From Stenotrophomonas maltophilia (GTDB taxonomy: Bacteria; Pseudomonadota; Gammaproteobacteria; Xanthomonadales; Xanthomonadaceae): a stretch of 64,000 nt of DNA. The stretch covers positions 1,682,750 through 1,746,749 of the forward strand of contig NZ_CP033877.1 in NCBI RefSeq assembly GCF_006970445.1, given 5' to 3'. Made by a program: the position numbers and the translations under genes. How positions within the stretch are numbered: position 1 is the first letter of the stretch; the number at the start of each line of letters is the position of its first letter. Below, one piece after another: positions 42,351 through 52,027 of this stretch. The notes under the pieces are model-generated. The model did no database searches. It was not told the DNA's origin and was given only the letters and a program-made list of their open reading frames with translations.

Positions 42351-43783
42351 GCCGACGCTCCGCTGTCCGGCGCATCCACGCCCTGCGGCAGGAACTCGCC
42401 CGCGTTGGCCGGGCCCCACTGGCCGGCGGGGTAGGGCTCCAGCGGCAGCTTGGCGTCCTTCCAGGCGTCGGCCACGCTGTCGATCCAGGCCCAGGCAGCA
42501 CGCACTTCGTCGTCGCGCACGAACAGCGTGTGGTTGCCGTTGAAGGCATCCAGGAACAGGCGTTCGTAGGCGATGCGGCGGTGCAGGCCGGTCGGCACCG
42601 ACAGTTCCAGTTCCAGCGGGTGCAGTTCCAGCGCGCCCCATTCCGGGCCGGCCAGGCTGCTCATCAGGCCCAGCTCGATGTTCTCCTGCGGCTGCAGCTG
42701 GAACACCAGGCGGTTCGGTGCGGCCTGCGCGCGCTGCGGGCGCTCGAACAGCCAGTGGGTGACCGGCTTCAGCGTGACCACCACGCGGGTGGTGCGCTCG
42801 GGCAGGCGCTTGCCGGTGACCAGGTGGAACGGCACGCCGCTCCAGCGCCAGTTGTCGATATGCGCAGTGACACCGGCGAAGGTTTCCACGTCGCTGCCTT
42901 CCGGCGGCTGGTAGGCCTGGGCCTGCTGGCCGTTGATGGTGCCGGCGGTGTAGCGGCCACGGATGCTGTCACGCGCGGCGTGCTTCGCATCAAGCGGGCG
43001 CAGGGCGCGCAGCACCTTGACCTTCTCGTCGCGGATGCGATCGGCTTCCAGCGACGCCGGCGGTTCCATCGCCACCATGCACAGCAGCTGCAGGATATGG
43101 CTCTGCACCATGTCGCGCAGCGCGCCGGAGCGGGCGTAGTAGGCGTCACGGCCGTCCACGCCTTCGCTCTCGGCCACCAGGATGTGCACCGATTCGATGT
43201 AGTTGCGGTTCCACACCGCTTCCAACAGCGTGTTGCCGAAGCGCAGTGCGATCAGGTTCTGCACGGCCGCCTTGCCCAGGTAATGGTCGAGGCGGAACAC
43301 GCGGTCCTCGTCGATCCACTGGCCGATGGTGCTGATGATTTCCTCGGCGCTCTCGCTGTCGCTGCCGATCGGCTTTTCCAGCATCAGGCGAGCCGGCGCG
43401 GCGAGGGCGCCGCCCTTGGCCAGGCCTTCGCAGGTGGAGATGTACAGGCCCGGCGGGATGGCCAGGTAGCTGACGCACTTGCGGTGCACCAGGTCGGCGA
43501 CCGCGGCGGCAACCGAGTCGACGTCGCGCAGGTCCACCGAACGGTAGTCGATGCGGCGCAGCAGGGCACTGATGTCGTCCTGCGTGGCCATCGGCATGGC
43601 CTGCTGCAGGCGCGGCCGCAGGATGTCATGGAAGGCTTCGGTGTCATGCCCGGACAGGGCCAGCGCACGGATGCGGAAGTCCTCCGGCAGCAGGCCGTCG
43701 CCAAGCAGGCGAAGCAGCGAAGGGAACAGGTAGCGCTGGGCCAGATCACCTGTGGCACCGAACAGGAAGAGGGTGTCGTGCAT
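42347..43783 (-). CDS. zwf: Glucose-6-phosphate 1-dehydrogenase
   Basis: 478 residues. Oxidises glucose-6-P with NAD(P)+. The N-terminal nucleotide motif is FLFGATGDLAQRYLFPSLL, the active-site block is RLDHYLGKAAVQNLIALRFGN, with EKPIGSDSESAEE before it. ATG 43781-43783 begins MHDTLFLFGATGDL; the frame upstream to 43855 is not family-like. First gene of the Entner-Doudoroff operon, transcribed divergently from the ABC ATPase. Confidence 0.97.
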   Translation of the reverse strand: MHDTLFLFGATGDLAQRYLFPSLLRLLGDGLLPEDFRIRALALSGHDTEAFHDILRPRLQQAMPMATQDDISALLRRIDYRSVDLRDVDSVAAAVADLVHRKCVSYLAIPPGLYISTCEGLAKGGALAAPARLMLEKPIGSDSESAEEIISTIGQWIDEDRVFRLDHYLGKAAVQNLIALRFGNTLLEAVWNRNYIESVHILVAESEGVDGRDAYYARSGALRDMVQSHILQLLCMVAMEPPASLEADRIRDEKVKVLRALRPLDAKHAARDSIRGRYTAGTINGQQAQAYQPPEGSDVETFAGVTAHIDNWRWSGVPFHLVTGKRLPERTTRVVVTLKPVTHWLFERPQRAQAAPNRLVFQLQPQENIELGLMSSLAGPEWGALELHPLELELSVPTGLHRRIAYERLFLDAFNGNHTLFVRDDEVRAAWAWIDSVADAWKDAKLPLEPYPAGQWGPANAGEFLPQGVDAPDSGASA

Positions 43784-43990
43784 CGCTCGAGTTTCAGATC
43801 CGGGTGACATCGTTGTCAATCGCTTCATGGCTGGGTTCGGGGGACATCCGCGCAACTGCCTGTCCGAGGTTCGTCAGGGGCGATCTCCGGGGTGGCGGAA
43901 GACCGTTCCATTCGAAACCACTACCTCGGCGGAACCTTCGTTCAACCGCCGACGCAGATCGGTGCGCACCGATCATCGGATAGTGCCACG

Positions 43991-44004
43991 TGAAAACGTT
44001 TACA
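43991..44004. promoter_or_regulatory. LacI-family-type operator in the zwf/ugpC promoter region
   Basis: TGAAAACGTTTACA is a near-perfect palindrome with the central ACGT step typical of LacI/GalR operators. It lies about 208 bp from the zwf start and 132 bp from the ATPase start. The whole 352 bp region 43784-44135 has no gene and presumably contains both promoters. No LacI-type gene is in the window. Confidence 0.6.
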
Positions 44005-44135
44005 TGGCAGAATGGGCAACTGTATTCGATTGCAGTGCTCGCCGTCATGCGGCGGGCGCGCAATCATCACTGCCATCGGGAGGGCCGAGGCAGTCCCAAA
44101 AGACAGCCCGGCTTCGGGCGGACCGGATAGGTGAT

Positions 44136-45218
44136 ATGGCAAAAGTGCAGTTGCAGGGTGTGCGCAAGGTCTATGACAACGGCCAGGTCGCGGTGAAGGA
44201 CGCCAGCTTCGAGGTCGCCGATGGCGAGCTGATGGTGCTGGTCGGTCCGTCCGGCTGTGGCAAGTCGACCCTGCTGCGGATGGTGGCTGGCCTGGAGGAG
44301 ATCAGCGGCGGCACGCTGACCATCGGCGATCGCGTGGTCAACGACGTGGCGCCGAAGGATCGCGACATCGCGATGGTGTTCCAGAGCTACGCGCTGTATC
44401 CGCACATGACCGTGGCCGAGAACCTGGCCTTTGGCCTGAAGCTGCGCGGGCATGACAAGGCGACCATCGACAAGCGCATCGCCGAGGCGGCGCAGACGCT
44501 GGGCCTGACCGAGATGATGGACAAGCTGCCCAAGGCGATGTCCGGTGGCCAGCGCCAGCGTGTTGCGCTGGGTCGCGCACTGGTGCGCGAGCCGGCGGTG
44601 TTCCTGCTCGACGAACCGCTGTCCAACCTCGATGCCAAGCTGCGCCACAGTGTGCGCACCGAGATCGCGCAGCTGCACCGCAAGCTGGGCACCACCATGA
44701 TCTACGTGACGCACGACCAGGTCGAAGCAATGACCCTGGGCCAGCGCATCGTGGTGCTGAAAGACGGTGTCATCCAGCAGATCGATACGCCGATGGCGCT
44801 GTATGACCGCCCGGCGAATCTGTTCGTGGCGGGCTTCCTCGGCAGCCCGGCGATGAACGTGCTGCGTGGCACGCTGCAGGGCGACGCCGGCGGCGTGACC
44901 GTGGTCGACGGCGAATGGCGTGCGCCGCTGGGCCAGGCCACGATCGATCCGGCATGGCTGCAGAAGCCGATCGCGGTGGGCGTGCGTCCGGAACACCTGC
45001 AACCGGCGGCTGCCGATGATGCGCATGCGTTCATCGCACGCATCGAAGGCATCGAACCGGTCGGTAACGAGATCTTCGTCAACCTGAGCAGTGGCCAGCA
45101 CGCGCTGACCATGCGCGTGGCGCCGCAGGCGCTGCCGGCGGTGGGCGAGCAGATCCGCGTGGCGATCCACCCGCAGGGACTGCATTTCTTCAACCCGGAA
45201 ACCGGCGAGCGCCTGTAA
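44136..45218 (+). CDS. ugpC: Sugar ABC transporter ATP-binding subunit (MalK/UgpC type)
   Basis: 360 residues. Walker A GPSGCGKSTLL near 37, Q-loop MVFQSYALYPHM, signature LSGGQ-like MSGGQRQRVALGRALV, Walker B VFLLDEPLSNLDAKLR and switch His in VTHDQVEAMT. The C-terminal TOBE/MalK regulatory domain contains GVRPEHL. This subclass energises uptake of oligosaccharides or glycerol-phosphate. No permease or binding protein lies nearby, so it may serve several transporters. Divergent from zwf, it shares the LacI-type operator. ATG 44136 has AGGTGAT before it; frames further upstream are unlikely. Confidence 0.92.
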   Translation: MAKVQLQGVRKVYDNGQVAVKDASFEVADGELMVLVGPSGCGKSTLLRMVAGLEEISGGTLTIGDRVVNDVAPKDRDIAMVFQSYALYPHMTVAENLAFGLKLRGHDKATIDKRIAEAAQTLGLTEMMDKLPKAMSGGQRQRVALGRALVREPAVFLLDEPLSNLDAKLRHSVRTEIAQLHRKLGTTMIYVTHDQVEAMTLGQRIVVLKDGVIQQIDTPMALYDRPANLFVAGFLGSPAMNVLRGTLQGDAGGVTVVDGEWRAPLGQATIDPAWLQKPIAVGVRPEHLQPAAADDAHAFIARIEGIEPVGNEIFVNLSSGQHALTMRVAPQALPAVGEQIRVAIHPQGLHFFNPETGERL

Positions 45219-45221
45219 TTT

Positions 45222-45403
45222 GTAGTGCCGGCCGCTGGCCGGCAACCTCAACCATGCGTGGTTGCCGGCCAGCGGCTGGCACTACCACTCCTTCACCGAA
45301 GGCATGCGGACCAACGGTCCGCACCCACCGCGTTCAGTAGATCCACGCCAGGCGTGGATGGGATGCCGGCAGAAGCAGTGCGGACCAAGGTCCGCACCCA
45401 CCA
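45222..45403. repeat. SMAG/REP cluster with four stem types
   Basis: Inverted doublet GTAGTGCCGGCCGCTGGCCG (45223) with its counterpart ending CACTAC (about 45286); two GCGGACCAACGGTCCGC-like palindromes near 45305 and 45380; and GTAGATCCACGCCAGGCGTG from 45337. They fill the gap between the ATPase gene and ygfZ. Confidence 0.8.
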
Positions 45404-45423
45404 GATGCGGTTTCCCGCCGGCT

Positions 45424-46299
45424 TCAGCGCGCCAAGCCATCCAGCAACGGCATGCGCTGCGCCACCGCGTCGCCCACCTGCAGATCAGCGTCGCTGGCCT
45501 CCAGCGGCAGCACCGCCAGCGCCAGCTCGCCGGCCACGCAGGCGATCGTGCCCAGCGCCGCGCCGTCCTGCTGTACGCCATCGCCGGCCCGTGCCGGTGC
45601 TGCGGTATGCAGCAGTTGCACCGCACGCTTGGCCTTGCCGAGGAAGTGGGTGCGGGCGACGATTTCCTGGCCCGGGTAGCAGCCCTTCTTCACGCTGTAG
45701 CCGTTCAGGCGGTCCAGGCCGAGCTGCTGCGGGGTCCACACTTCGCGCTGGCTTTCTTCCAGCCGCGGCAGGCCGTAGCGCAGGTCGGCCTGGCGCCAGG
45801 CCAGGGTGAAGGCGGCCTCATCGGCTTCGCTGCCGGCGGCGAAGGCATCGGTGCTACCGATTCGCAGGGTGCGCGGCAGGGCATCGCTGCCCAGGTCCAG
45901 CTCCCAGCCGTCTCCTGCGGTCTGCGCAATCGCGGCGCCGCTGGCGGCCTCGGGTGCGGTGAACGCGCCGGCCACCGCCAGATCGCTGCGCACCTGCACC
46001 TTCACCCTGCGGCGGAACACGAAGCGCTGCAGTTGCGACGCAATCGCATCGGCATCGCCGTCAGCCAGTACCAGCATCACGTGGTCGTCGGCCAGCCGAA
46101 GCAGCTGGAACACCGCCAGGGTGCGGCCCTTGGCGCTCAGCCAGGCACTCCACTGCCAGTGCTGCAGGGGCAGGGCGGTGACATCGCTGCTGAACTGGGC
46201 GTGGGCAAAGACAGCCGCATCCGGGCCTTGCAGGCTCAGCAGCTGGTGGCCGGGCAGGCGCGGATATCCGACGAAAGCAGGGGGCAGGTTGTCAGGCAC
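45424..46299 (-). CDS. ygfZ: Folate-binding Fe-S cluster assembly protein YgfZ
   Basis: 291 residues from a GTG start at 46297-46299 (VPDNLPPAF...). GcvT-like fold; the family signature KGCYPGQEIVAR with its essential Cys is present near residue 210. YgfZ assists repair or assembly of [4Fe-4S] proteins using folate. An alternative ATG at 46350 would overlap the divergent DUF1674 gene start. Divergent placement against the succinate dehydrogenase operon is fitting since SdhB is an Fe-S protein. Confidence 0.92.
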   Translation of the reverse strand: MPDNLPPAFVGYPRLPGHQLLSLQGPDAAVFAHAQFSSDVTALPLQHWQWSAWLSAKGRTLAVFQLLRLADDHVMLVLADGDADAIASQLQRFVFRRRVKVQVRSDLAVAGAFTAPEAASGAAIAQTAGDGWELDLGSDALPRTLRIGSTDAFAAGSEADEAAFTLAWRQADLRYGLPRLEESQREVWTPQQLGLDRLNGYSVKKGCYPGQEIVARTHFLGKAKRAVQLLHTAAPARAGDGVQQDGAALGTIACVAGELALAVLPLEASDADLQVGDAVAQRMPLLDGLAR

Positions 46300-46338
46300 G
46301 TGAACGAGGTCTAAAATTTGTGCGTTGCGAGACCGAAC

Positions 46339-46509
46339 ATGATAGGCCAAACAACCCCCACTCCCGACGACGAATCTGAAGCCCCGCTGGTCCCCGCGGC
46401 ACCCGTGCCCGTGGAACAGGAAAAAGCAGAAGAATTCGGCGGCCGCGGCGGACTTGATCCGGTGCGGTACGGCGATTGGGAGAAAAACGGACGCTGCATC
46501 GATTTCTGA
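46339..46509 (+). CDS. SDHAF4-like (DUF1674) succinate dehydrogenase assembly factor
   Basis: 56 residues. An acidic, proline-rich N-terminus (TPTPDDESEAPLVPAAPVP) is followed by the DUF1674 signature EFGGRGGLDPVRYGDWEKNG and then RCIDF at the C-terminus. In eukaryotes SDHAF4 binds the flavinylated catalytic subunit and promotes its union with the Fe-S subunit. Here it precedes sdhC by 56 bp and is probably the operon's first gene. ATG 46339 was preferred to a TTG at 46318. Confidence 0.87.
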   Translation: MIGQTTPTPDDESEAPLVPAAPVPVEQEKAEEFGGRGGLDPVRYGDWEKNGRCIDF

Positions 46510-46565
46510 TCAGCATTGAGCCAACGCGGCCGCGTGCCGCCCAGCCGAGACAACGAGCCCAGCGA

Positions 46566-46958
46566 ATGGCGACCAGACAACGCCCACTTTCCCCGCACCT
46601 TCAGGTGTATCGCTGGCAGATTCAGATGGCCACCTCGATCCTGCATCGAGCCACTGGCGTCTTTCTGTCTGTTGGTGCCCTCATCATCGCCGCCGGCCTG
46701 CTGGCCCTGATGATGGGGCCCGAGTCCTGGAACTGCTTCACCGGCCATGCCGGGGCCTGGTATGGCCGCGTGTTCCTGTTCGCGTGGACATGGTCGTTCG
46801 CCTATCACCTGTGCAATGGCATCCGCCATGTGGTGCAGGACTTCGCCATCGGCTTCAGCATCCCCGCCTTCATCCGCAGCAGCTGGCTGTCGGTCATCGG
46901 CAGCCTGGTGATCACCCTGCTGGTGTGGGCCTATGTGATGTTCGGAGGTGCCGCGTGA
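46566..46958 (+). CDS. sdhC: Succinate dehydrogenase cytochrome b556 subunit
   Basis: 130 residues with three membrane segments. Family motifs: RPLSPHLQVYRWQ, SILHRATGVFLSVG (quinone-site Ser and Arg) and HLCNGIRHVVQD with the heme-ligand His. ATG 46566 gives the standard N-terminus. The stop overlaps sdhD (GTGA). Anchors SdhAB in the inner membrane and passes electrons to ubiquinone. Confidence 0.95.
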   Translation: MATRQRPLSPHLQVYRWQIQMATSILHRATGVFLSVGALIIAAGLLALMMGPESWNCFTGHAGAWYGRVFLFAWTWSFAYHLCNGIRHVVQDFAIGFSIPAFIRSSWLSVIGSLVITLLVWAYVMFGGAA

Positions 46959-47341
46959 GCAAGTTCCGTACCCCGTTGAAGAGCGTGCGTGGCCTTGGCT
47001 CGGCCAAGACCGGCACCGAGCACTTCGTGCACCAGCGCCTGACCGCCGCCGCCCTGGTGGCTCTGGGCATCTGGTTCCTGGTCTTCGTGCTGAGCCTGCT
47101 GGGCTCGGACTACGCGACCGCCGCCGCCGCCGTGGCCAAGCCGTGGAACGCCGTGCCGCTGATCGGCCTGCTGATCGCCATGTTCTGGCACGCGCAGCTC
47201 GGCATGCAGGTCGTGCTGGAAGACTACATCCACGAATCGCTGCTGGCCCTGGTGCTGCAGACCGCGGTGAAGTTCGTCGCCGTGCTCGGCATGATCGTCA
47301 GTGTGTTTGCGGTGGGCCGCATCGCCCTCGGCGTTGCCTGA
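46955..47341 (+). CDS. sdhD: Succinate dehydrogenase membrane anchor subunit
   Basis: 128 residues with three membrane segments. GTG start at 46955, with GGAGGTG upstream inside sdhC. Motifs RGLGSAKTGTEHFVHQRLTA and WHAQLGMQVVLEDYIHE (conserved His and Asp-Tyr near the quinone site) identify SdhD. Confidence 0.94.
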   Translation: MSKFRTPLKSVRGLGSAKTGTEHFVHQRLTAAALVALGIWFLVFVLSLLGSDYATAAAAVAKPWNAVPLIGLLIAMFWHAQLGMQVVLEDYIHESLLALVLQTAVKFVAVLGMIVSVFAVGRIALGVA

Positions 47342-47372
47342 GCCCAGGCACCAACACAGGAATCCAGATTAG

Positions 47373-49163
47373 ATGTCCGCTTACAAGATCACCGAACACA
47401 AGTACGACATGGTCGTGGTCGGCGCCGGCGGCGCCGGCCTGCGCGCCACGTTCGGCCTGGCCGCCAAGGGCCTGCAGACCGTGTGCCTGACCAAGGTCTT
47501 CCCGACCCGTTCGCACACCGTTGCCGCCCAGGGCGGTATCTCGGCCGCACTCGCCAACATGGGCGAGGACGACTGGCGCTACCACTTCTTCGACACCATC
47601 AAGGGTTCGGACTGGCTGGGCGACCAGGACGCCATCGAATACATGTGCCGTGAGGCCATCCCGGCCATCATCGAGCTCGAACACTACGGCGTGCCGTTCT
47701 CGCGCACCGCCGAAGGCAAGATCTACCAGCGTCCGTTCGGTGGCATGACCACCAAGTACGGCGAAGGCCCGGCGGCGCAGCGTACCTGCGCGGCGGCCGA
47801 CCGTACCGGCCACGCGATGCTGCACACCCTGTACCAGCAGTCGCTGAAGCACGATGCGCGCTTCATGATCGAGTACTTCGCACTCGATCTGATCTTCGAC
47901 GAGGAAGGCGCCTGCCGCGGCGTGCTGGCGCTGGACATGTCCGACGGCACCCTGCACCTGTTCCGCGCCCAGGGCGTGGTGCTGGCCACCGGCGGCTACG
48001 GCCGTGCCTACTTCAGCGCCACCTCGGCGCACACCTGCACCGGCGACGGTGGCGGCCTGGCCATGCGTGCCGGCATCGCCATGCAGGACATGGAGTTCGT
48101 GCAGTTCCACCCGACCGGCATCTACGGCGCCGGCTGCCTGATCACCGAGGGTGTCCGCGGTGAAGGTGGCATCCTGCGCAACAGCAGTGGCGAGCGCTTC
48201 ATGGAGCGCTACGCACCGCACTACAAGGATCTGGCCTCGCGCGACGTGGTCAGCCGTTCGATGACCATCGAGATCCGCGAAGGCCGCGGCGTTGGCGAGC
48301 ACAAGGACCACATCCTGCTCGACCTGACCCACCTCGGCCCGGGCGTGATCGACGAGAAGCTGCCGGGCATCGCCGAGAGCGCCCGCATCTTCGCCGGCGT
48401 CGACGTGCACAAGCAGCCGATCCCGGTCATCCCGACCGTGCACTACAACATGGGCGGCATCCCGACCAATTACCACGGCGAAGTCGTCCGCAAGGATGGC
48501 GACAACCCCGACGCGGTGATCCCGGGCCTGTACGCGATCGGCGAAGCGGCCTGCGTGTCGGTGCACGGTGCCAACCGCCTGGGCTCGAACTCGCTGCTGG
48601 ATCTGGTGGTGTTCGGTCGTGCGGTGGCCAACCGCTGCGCCGAGACCATCAAGCCGGGCGCGTCGCACAAGCCGCTGGCGGCCGATGCCTGCGACAAGGC
48701 GCTGGGCCTGCTGGACAAGCTGCGCCACGCCAACGGCGATACCCCGACCTCGGTCATCCGTGATCGCATGCAGCGCACCATGCAGGCCGACGCGGCGGTC
48801 TTCCGCACCAGCCAGACGCTGAAGGAAGGCTGCGAGAAGATGGACAAGATCTTCGACTCGTTCCAGGACGTGAAGGTCTCCGACCGTTCGCTGGTGTGGA
48901 ACTCGGACCTGATCGAGACCTACGAGCTGAACAACCTGCTGCTCAATGCGGTGGCGACGATCAACTCGGCCGAACAGCGCAAGGAAAGCCGCGGCGCGCA
49001 CGCGCACGAGGACTTCCCGGACCGCGACGACGTCAACTGGCAGAAGCACACCCTGGTCAGCGTCGACGAGAAGGGCAAGTGCAGCTTCGACTACCGTCCG
49101 GTGCACATGTACACGTTGACCGACGACGTGTCCGTAGTGCCGCCGAAGCCGCGCGTGTACTGA
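47373..49163 (+). CDS. sdhA: Succinate dehydrogenase flavoprotein subunit
   Basis: 596 residues. FAD motif [18 protein letters not shown]; the covalent FAD His is in [16 protein letters not shown] near residue 48. Active-site segments: [49 protein letters not shown] and the C-terminal [11 protein letters not shown]. It is the normal bacterial length. Two flavinylation or assembly factors are encoded in the same cluster. Confidence 0.98.
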   Translation: MSAYKITEHKYDMVVVGAGGAGLRATFGLAAKGLQTVCLTKVFPTRSHTVAAQGGISAALANMGEDDWRYHFFDTIKGSDWLGDQDAIEYMCREAIPAIIELEHYGVPFSRTAEGKIYQRPFGGMTTKYGEGPAAQRTCAAADRTGHAMLHTLYQQSLKHDARFMIEYFALDLIFDEEGACRGVLALDMSDGTLHLFRAQGVVLATGGYGRAYFSATSAHTCTGDGGGLAMRAGIAMQDMEFVQFHPTGIYGAGCLITEGVRGEGGILRNSSGERFMERYAPHYKDLASRDVVSRSMTIEIREGRGVGEHKDHILLDLTHLGPGVIDEKLPGIAESARIFAGVDVHKQPIPVIPTVHYNMGGIPTNYHGEVVRKDGDNPDAVIPGLYAIGEAACVSVHGANRLGSNSLLDLVVFGRAVANRCAETIKPGASHKPLAADACDKALGLLDKLRHANGDTPTSVIRDRMQRTMQADAAVFRTSQTLKEGCEKMDKIFDSFQDVKVSDRSLVWNSDLIETYELNNLLLNAVATINSAEQRKESRGAHAHEDFPDRDDVNWQKHTLVSVDEKGKCSFDYRPVHMYTLTDDVSVVPPKPRVY

Positions 49164-49229
49164 TCCGACCCCGCCTACCATGCAATCCGCGCCCAAGGGC
49201 GCGGGCCGCCTGAGCCAACGAGAGCAGCC

Positions 49230-50015
49230 ATGGCCGAGTTTTCACTCCCCAAGAATTCCAAGATCACGAAGGGCAAGCACTTCCCCGTCAAGAACGGCGG
49301 CAAGAACGTGCGCACCTTCAAGATCTACCGCTGGAGTCCGGACGACGACAGCAACCCGCGCACCGATACCTATGAAGTCGATCTGGACGCCTGTGGCCCG
49401 ATGGTCCTGGACGCCCTGATCAAGATCAAGAACGAGATCGACCCGACCCTGACCTTCCGCCGCTCCTGCCGCGAAGGTATCTGTGGTTCGTGCGCGATGA
49501 ACATCGACGGCACCAACACCCTGGCCTGCACCCGAGCCATCTCGGACTGCGGCAAGAAGGAAGTGCCGATCTACCCGCTGCCGCACATGAACGTGGTCAA
49601 GGATCTGGTTCCGGACCTGACCCACTTCTACGCGCAGTACGCCTCGATCAAGCCGTGGATCCGCACCCAGACTCCGGCACCGCCGGACCGCGAGCGCCTG
49701 CAGTCGCCGGAAGACCGCAAGAAGCTGGACGGCCTGTACGAGTGCATCCTGTGCGCCTGCTGCTCGACCAGCTGCCCGAGCTACTGGTGGAACGGCGAGC
49801 GTTACCTGGGCCCGGCGATCCTGCTGCAGGCCTACCGCTGGATCATCGACTCGCGCGATGAGGACACCGGTGCGCGCCTGGACGATCTGGAAGATCCGTT
49901 CAAGCTGTACCGCTGCCACACCATCATGAACTGCGCCCGGACCTGCCCGAAGGGCCTGAACCCGGCGCTGGCGATCGCCGAGATCAAGAAGCTGATGATG
50001 GAACGCCGCGCCTGA
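49230..50015 (+). CDS. sdhB: Succinate dehydrogenase iron-sulfur subunit
   Basis: 261 residues. The [2Fe-2S] site is [19 protein letters not shown]; the [4Fe-4S] site [17 protein letters not shown]; the [3Fe-4S]/[4Fe-4S] ligands in [18 protein letters not shown]. It relays electrons from the flavin to the heme/quinone anchor. Its N-terminus ([12 protein letters not shown]) is slightly longer than that of E. coli SdhB. Confidence 0.97.
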   Translation: MAEFSLPKNSKITKGKHFPVKNGGKNVRTFKIYRWSPDDDSNPRTDTYEVDLDACGPMVLDALIKIKNEIDPTLTFRRSCREGICGSCAMNIDGTNTLACTRAISDCGKKEVPIYPLPHMNVVKDLVPDLTHFYAQYASIKPWIRTQTPAPPDRERLQSPEDRKKLDGLYECILCACCSTSCPSYWWNGERYLGPAILLQAYRWIIDSRDEDTGARLDDLEDPFKLYRCHTIMNCARTCPKGLNPALAIAEIKKLMMERRA

Positions 50016-50034
50016 TCGGCTCTGGCTGTACCCG

Positions 50035-50091
50035 GTAGAGCCACGCCAAGCGTGGCTGTGCCACCCCAGTAGAGCCACGCCATGCGTGGCT
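50035..50091. repeat. Two direct SMAG/REP palindromes between sdhB and sdhE
   Basis: GTAGAGCCACGCCAAGCGTG from 50035 and GTAGAGCCACGCCATGCGTG from 50069, same orientation, 34 bp apart. They lie within the probable sdh transcript and could act as RNA stems that modulate decay. Confidence 0.85.
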
Positions 50092-50113
50092 TTGCTGTAT
50101 CTGGAGAAACACA

Positions 50114-50362
50114 ATGGAAGAAGACGTTCTGCTGAAGAAGCTGCGCTGGCGTTGCCGTCGCGGCATGCGTGAACTGGACCAGCTGTTCGGCCGCTACCTG
50201 GACCGTGAGTGGAGCACTGCGCCGACCGAAGAGCGCGAGGTTTTCCTGTTCCTGCTCGATTGCGAGGACGATAAGTTGTGGCGCTGGTTCATGGGCTATG
50301 AGGCCTGCCCGCATGCGCACGCGATCCCCCTCATGCAGAAGATCCTCGCCCTCAAGCCTTGA
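50114..50362 (+). CDS. sdhE: FAD assembly factor SdhE
   Basis: 82 residues. Family signature [16 protein letters not shown] with the RGxxE that contacts SdhA and promotes covalent FAD attachment. C-terminal [16 protein letters not shown] is typical. Its gene lies after sdhB and before ygfX as in many gammaproteobacteria. Confidence 0.96.
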   Translation: MEEDVLLKKLRWRCRRGMRELDQLFGRYLDREWSTAPTEEREVFLFLLDCEDDKLWRWFMGYEACPHAHAIPLMQKILALKP

Positions 50363-50762
50363 GTGGCGCCCCTCGCGGCTGCAGGCCGCCGCCCAGTTGG
50401 CGGTGCTGCTGGTCGCCCCCTGGCTGCTGCGCGCATCGGATCTGCCGCCCCGGCTGCTGATGCCCGCGGTGTTGCTGGCCTGGGGCATTGGGCTGGCCGA
50501 ACTGGCCTGGCGCCAGCGCAGGCCACGCGTGCAGGTGCTTCTGCCTCTGCTTCCCGAGCCACTGCAGGTGGCCGGGCAGGACGTCGAGGAGCCGCAGCTG
50601 GTGGCGCGCGGGCCGTGGCTGCTGTTGCTCTGGCGTGAGGATCGGCTCCGCCGGCGCCTGCTGTTCTGGCCCGATGTGCTCGATTCCGGCCAGCGACGTG
50701 AACTGCGACTGGCCGTGGCCGCACGCGGCGTTTCCCGTCGGCCCCGGTCGATGGCACCATAA
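50313..50762 (+). CDS. YgfX-like SdhE partner (CptA family)
   Basis: 149 residues from ATG 50313, with the core from about residue 15 onward. The [13 protein letters not shown] start, two hydrophobic helices (about 25-58), and then the soluble part [19 protein letters not shown] followed by [18 protein letters not shown] match the organisation of E. coli YgfX (CptA), described as an inhibitor of cell-shape proteins or simply as an SdhE partner. The start overlaps sdhE by 50 bp; it may begin a little later at an unusual codon. Identity rests on layout plus sequence character. Confidence 0.7.
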   Translation: MRTRSPSCRRSSPSSLEWRPSRLQAAAQLAVLLVAPWLLRASDLPPRLLMPAVLLAWGIGLAELAWRQRRPRVQVLLPLLPEPLQVAGQDVEEPQLVARGPWLLLLWREDRLRRRLLFWPDVLDSGQRRELRLAVAARGVSRRPRSMAP

Positions 50763-50785
50763 GCTGAATTGACCGGCGTGCCTGC

Positions 50786-52027
50786 ATGTTCAAACCCATT
50801 CCCGTGGCCATTGGCCTGCGCTACCTGCGCGCCAAGCGCCGCAACGGCTTCATCTCCTTCATCTCGATGGCATCGATCCTGGGCATCGCGCTCGGCGTCA
50901 CGGTGCTGATCACCACCCTGGCGGTGATGAGCGGTTTCCAGAAGGAAATCCGCAGCCGCCTGCTGCAGATGACCGCCCACACCACCATCAGCCGTGACGG
51001 CGAGCCGATGCCGGACTGGATGCGCGTGGTCGATGTCGCACGCAAGGACCCGCGCGTGGCCGGTGCCGCGCCGTACATCGAGATCCAGTCGATGATCAGC
51101 GGCCCGCGCGTGCAGGGTGCGATCATCCAGGGCATCGATCCGGCGCTGGAGCCGAAAGTCTCGGTGATCGACAAGAAGGTCACCAAGGGCAGCTATGACA
51201 GCCTCAAGCCGGGCAGCTTCAACCTGCTGCTGGGCAAGGAGCTGGCGATCTGGCTCGGCGTGGACGTGGGTGACCAGGTACTGGTGACGTTCGCCGAAGT
51301 GCAGGGCACGCCTGCCGGCGCGGTGCCACGGATGAAACGCTTCACCGTCAGCGGCATCTTCGAGGCCGGTTACAACGAGGTCGACCGTGGCGTCGGCTTT
51401 GCCAACATGCAGGATCTGGAGCGCGTGCTGCGCAGCGATGGTGCCACTGGCGTGCGGCTGAAACTGCACGACATGGACCGTTCGCTGGAAGTGGGCGTGG
51501 ACCTGGCGCAGAGCCTCGGCGGTGCTTACCGCGTGAGTGACTGGACCCAACAGAACGCCAACCTCTACCACTCGCTGCGCATGGAGAAGGTGGTGATGGG
51601 CATCCTGCTGTCGCTGATCATCGCCATGGGCGCCTTCAACCTGGTGTCGTCGCAGGTGATGCTGGTGACCGACAAGCAGGCAGACATCGCCATCCTGCGT
51701 ACCCTCGGCCTGACCCCGGGCGGAGTGATGCAGGTGTTCATGGTGCAGGGCTCGCTGATCGGCATCTTCGGCACGTTGGCCGGGCTGATCGGTGGCATTA
51801 CCCTGACCCTCAACCTGGAACGCATCCTCGGCGCCATCGAGAGCGTGTTCAACGTGAAGCTGCTGCCGGAAGATGTGTACTACATCACCGGCCTGCCGAC
51901 CGACATGCAGACCGGCGACGTGGTGGCGATCACCGTGGTCGCGCTGCTGATGAGCTTCCTGGCCACCCTGTACCCCGCGTGGCGGGCAGCGCGCACCCAG
52001 CCGGCGGAGGCCCTGCGTTATGAATAA
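50786..52027 (+). CDS. lolC: Lipoprotein-releasing ABC transporter permease LolC/LolE (LolF-like)
   Basis: 413 residues. An N-terminal membrane helix (after [21 protein letters not shown]), a large periplasmic domain, then three C-terminal helices. The FtsX-like C-terminus contains [38 protein letters not shown]. Releases lipoproteins from the inner membrane to LolA. Only one such permease accompanies lolD here, which suggests a homodimeric LolF-type transporter. Confidence 0.92.
   Translation: MFKPIPVAIGLRYLRAKRRNGFISFISMASILGIALGVTVLITTLAVMSGFQKEIRSRLLQMTAHTTISRDGEPMPDWMRVVDVARKDPRVAGAAPYIEIQSMISGPRVQGAIIQGIDPALEPKVSVIDKKVTKGSYDSLKPGSFNLLLGKELAIWLGVDVGDQVLVTFAEVQGTPAGAVPRMKRFTVSGIFEAGYNEVDRGVGFANMQDLERVLRSDGATGVRLKLHDMDRSLEVGVDLAQSLGGAYRVSDWTQQNANLYHSLRMEKVVMGILLSLIIAMGAFNLVSSQVMLVTDKQADIAILRTLGLTPGGVMQVFMVQGSLIGIFGTLAGLIGGITLTLNLERILGAIESVFNVKLLPEDVYYITGLPTDMQTGDVVAITVVALLMSFLATLYPAWRAARTQPAEALRYE

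Noticed and set aside
42351..42641. 97-residue N-terminal extension of glucokinase
   Set aside because: It lies wholly inside zwf in another frame; the Glk motif starts right after the ATG at 42350.
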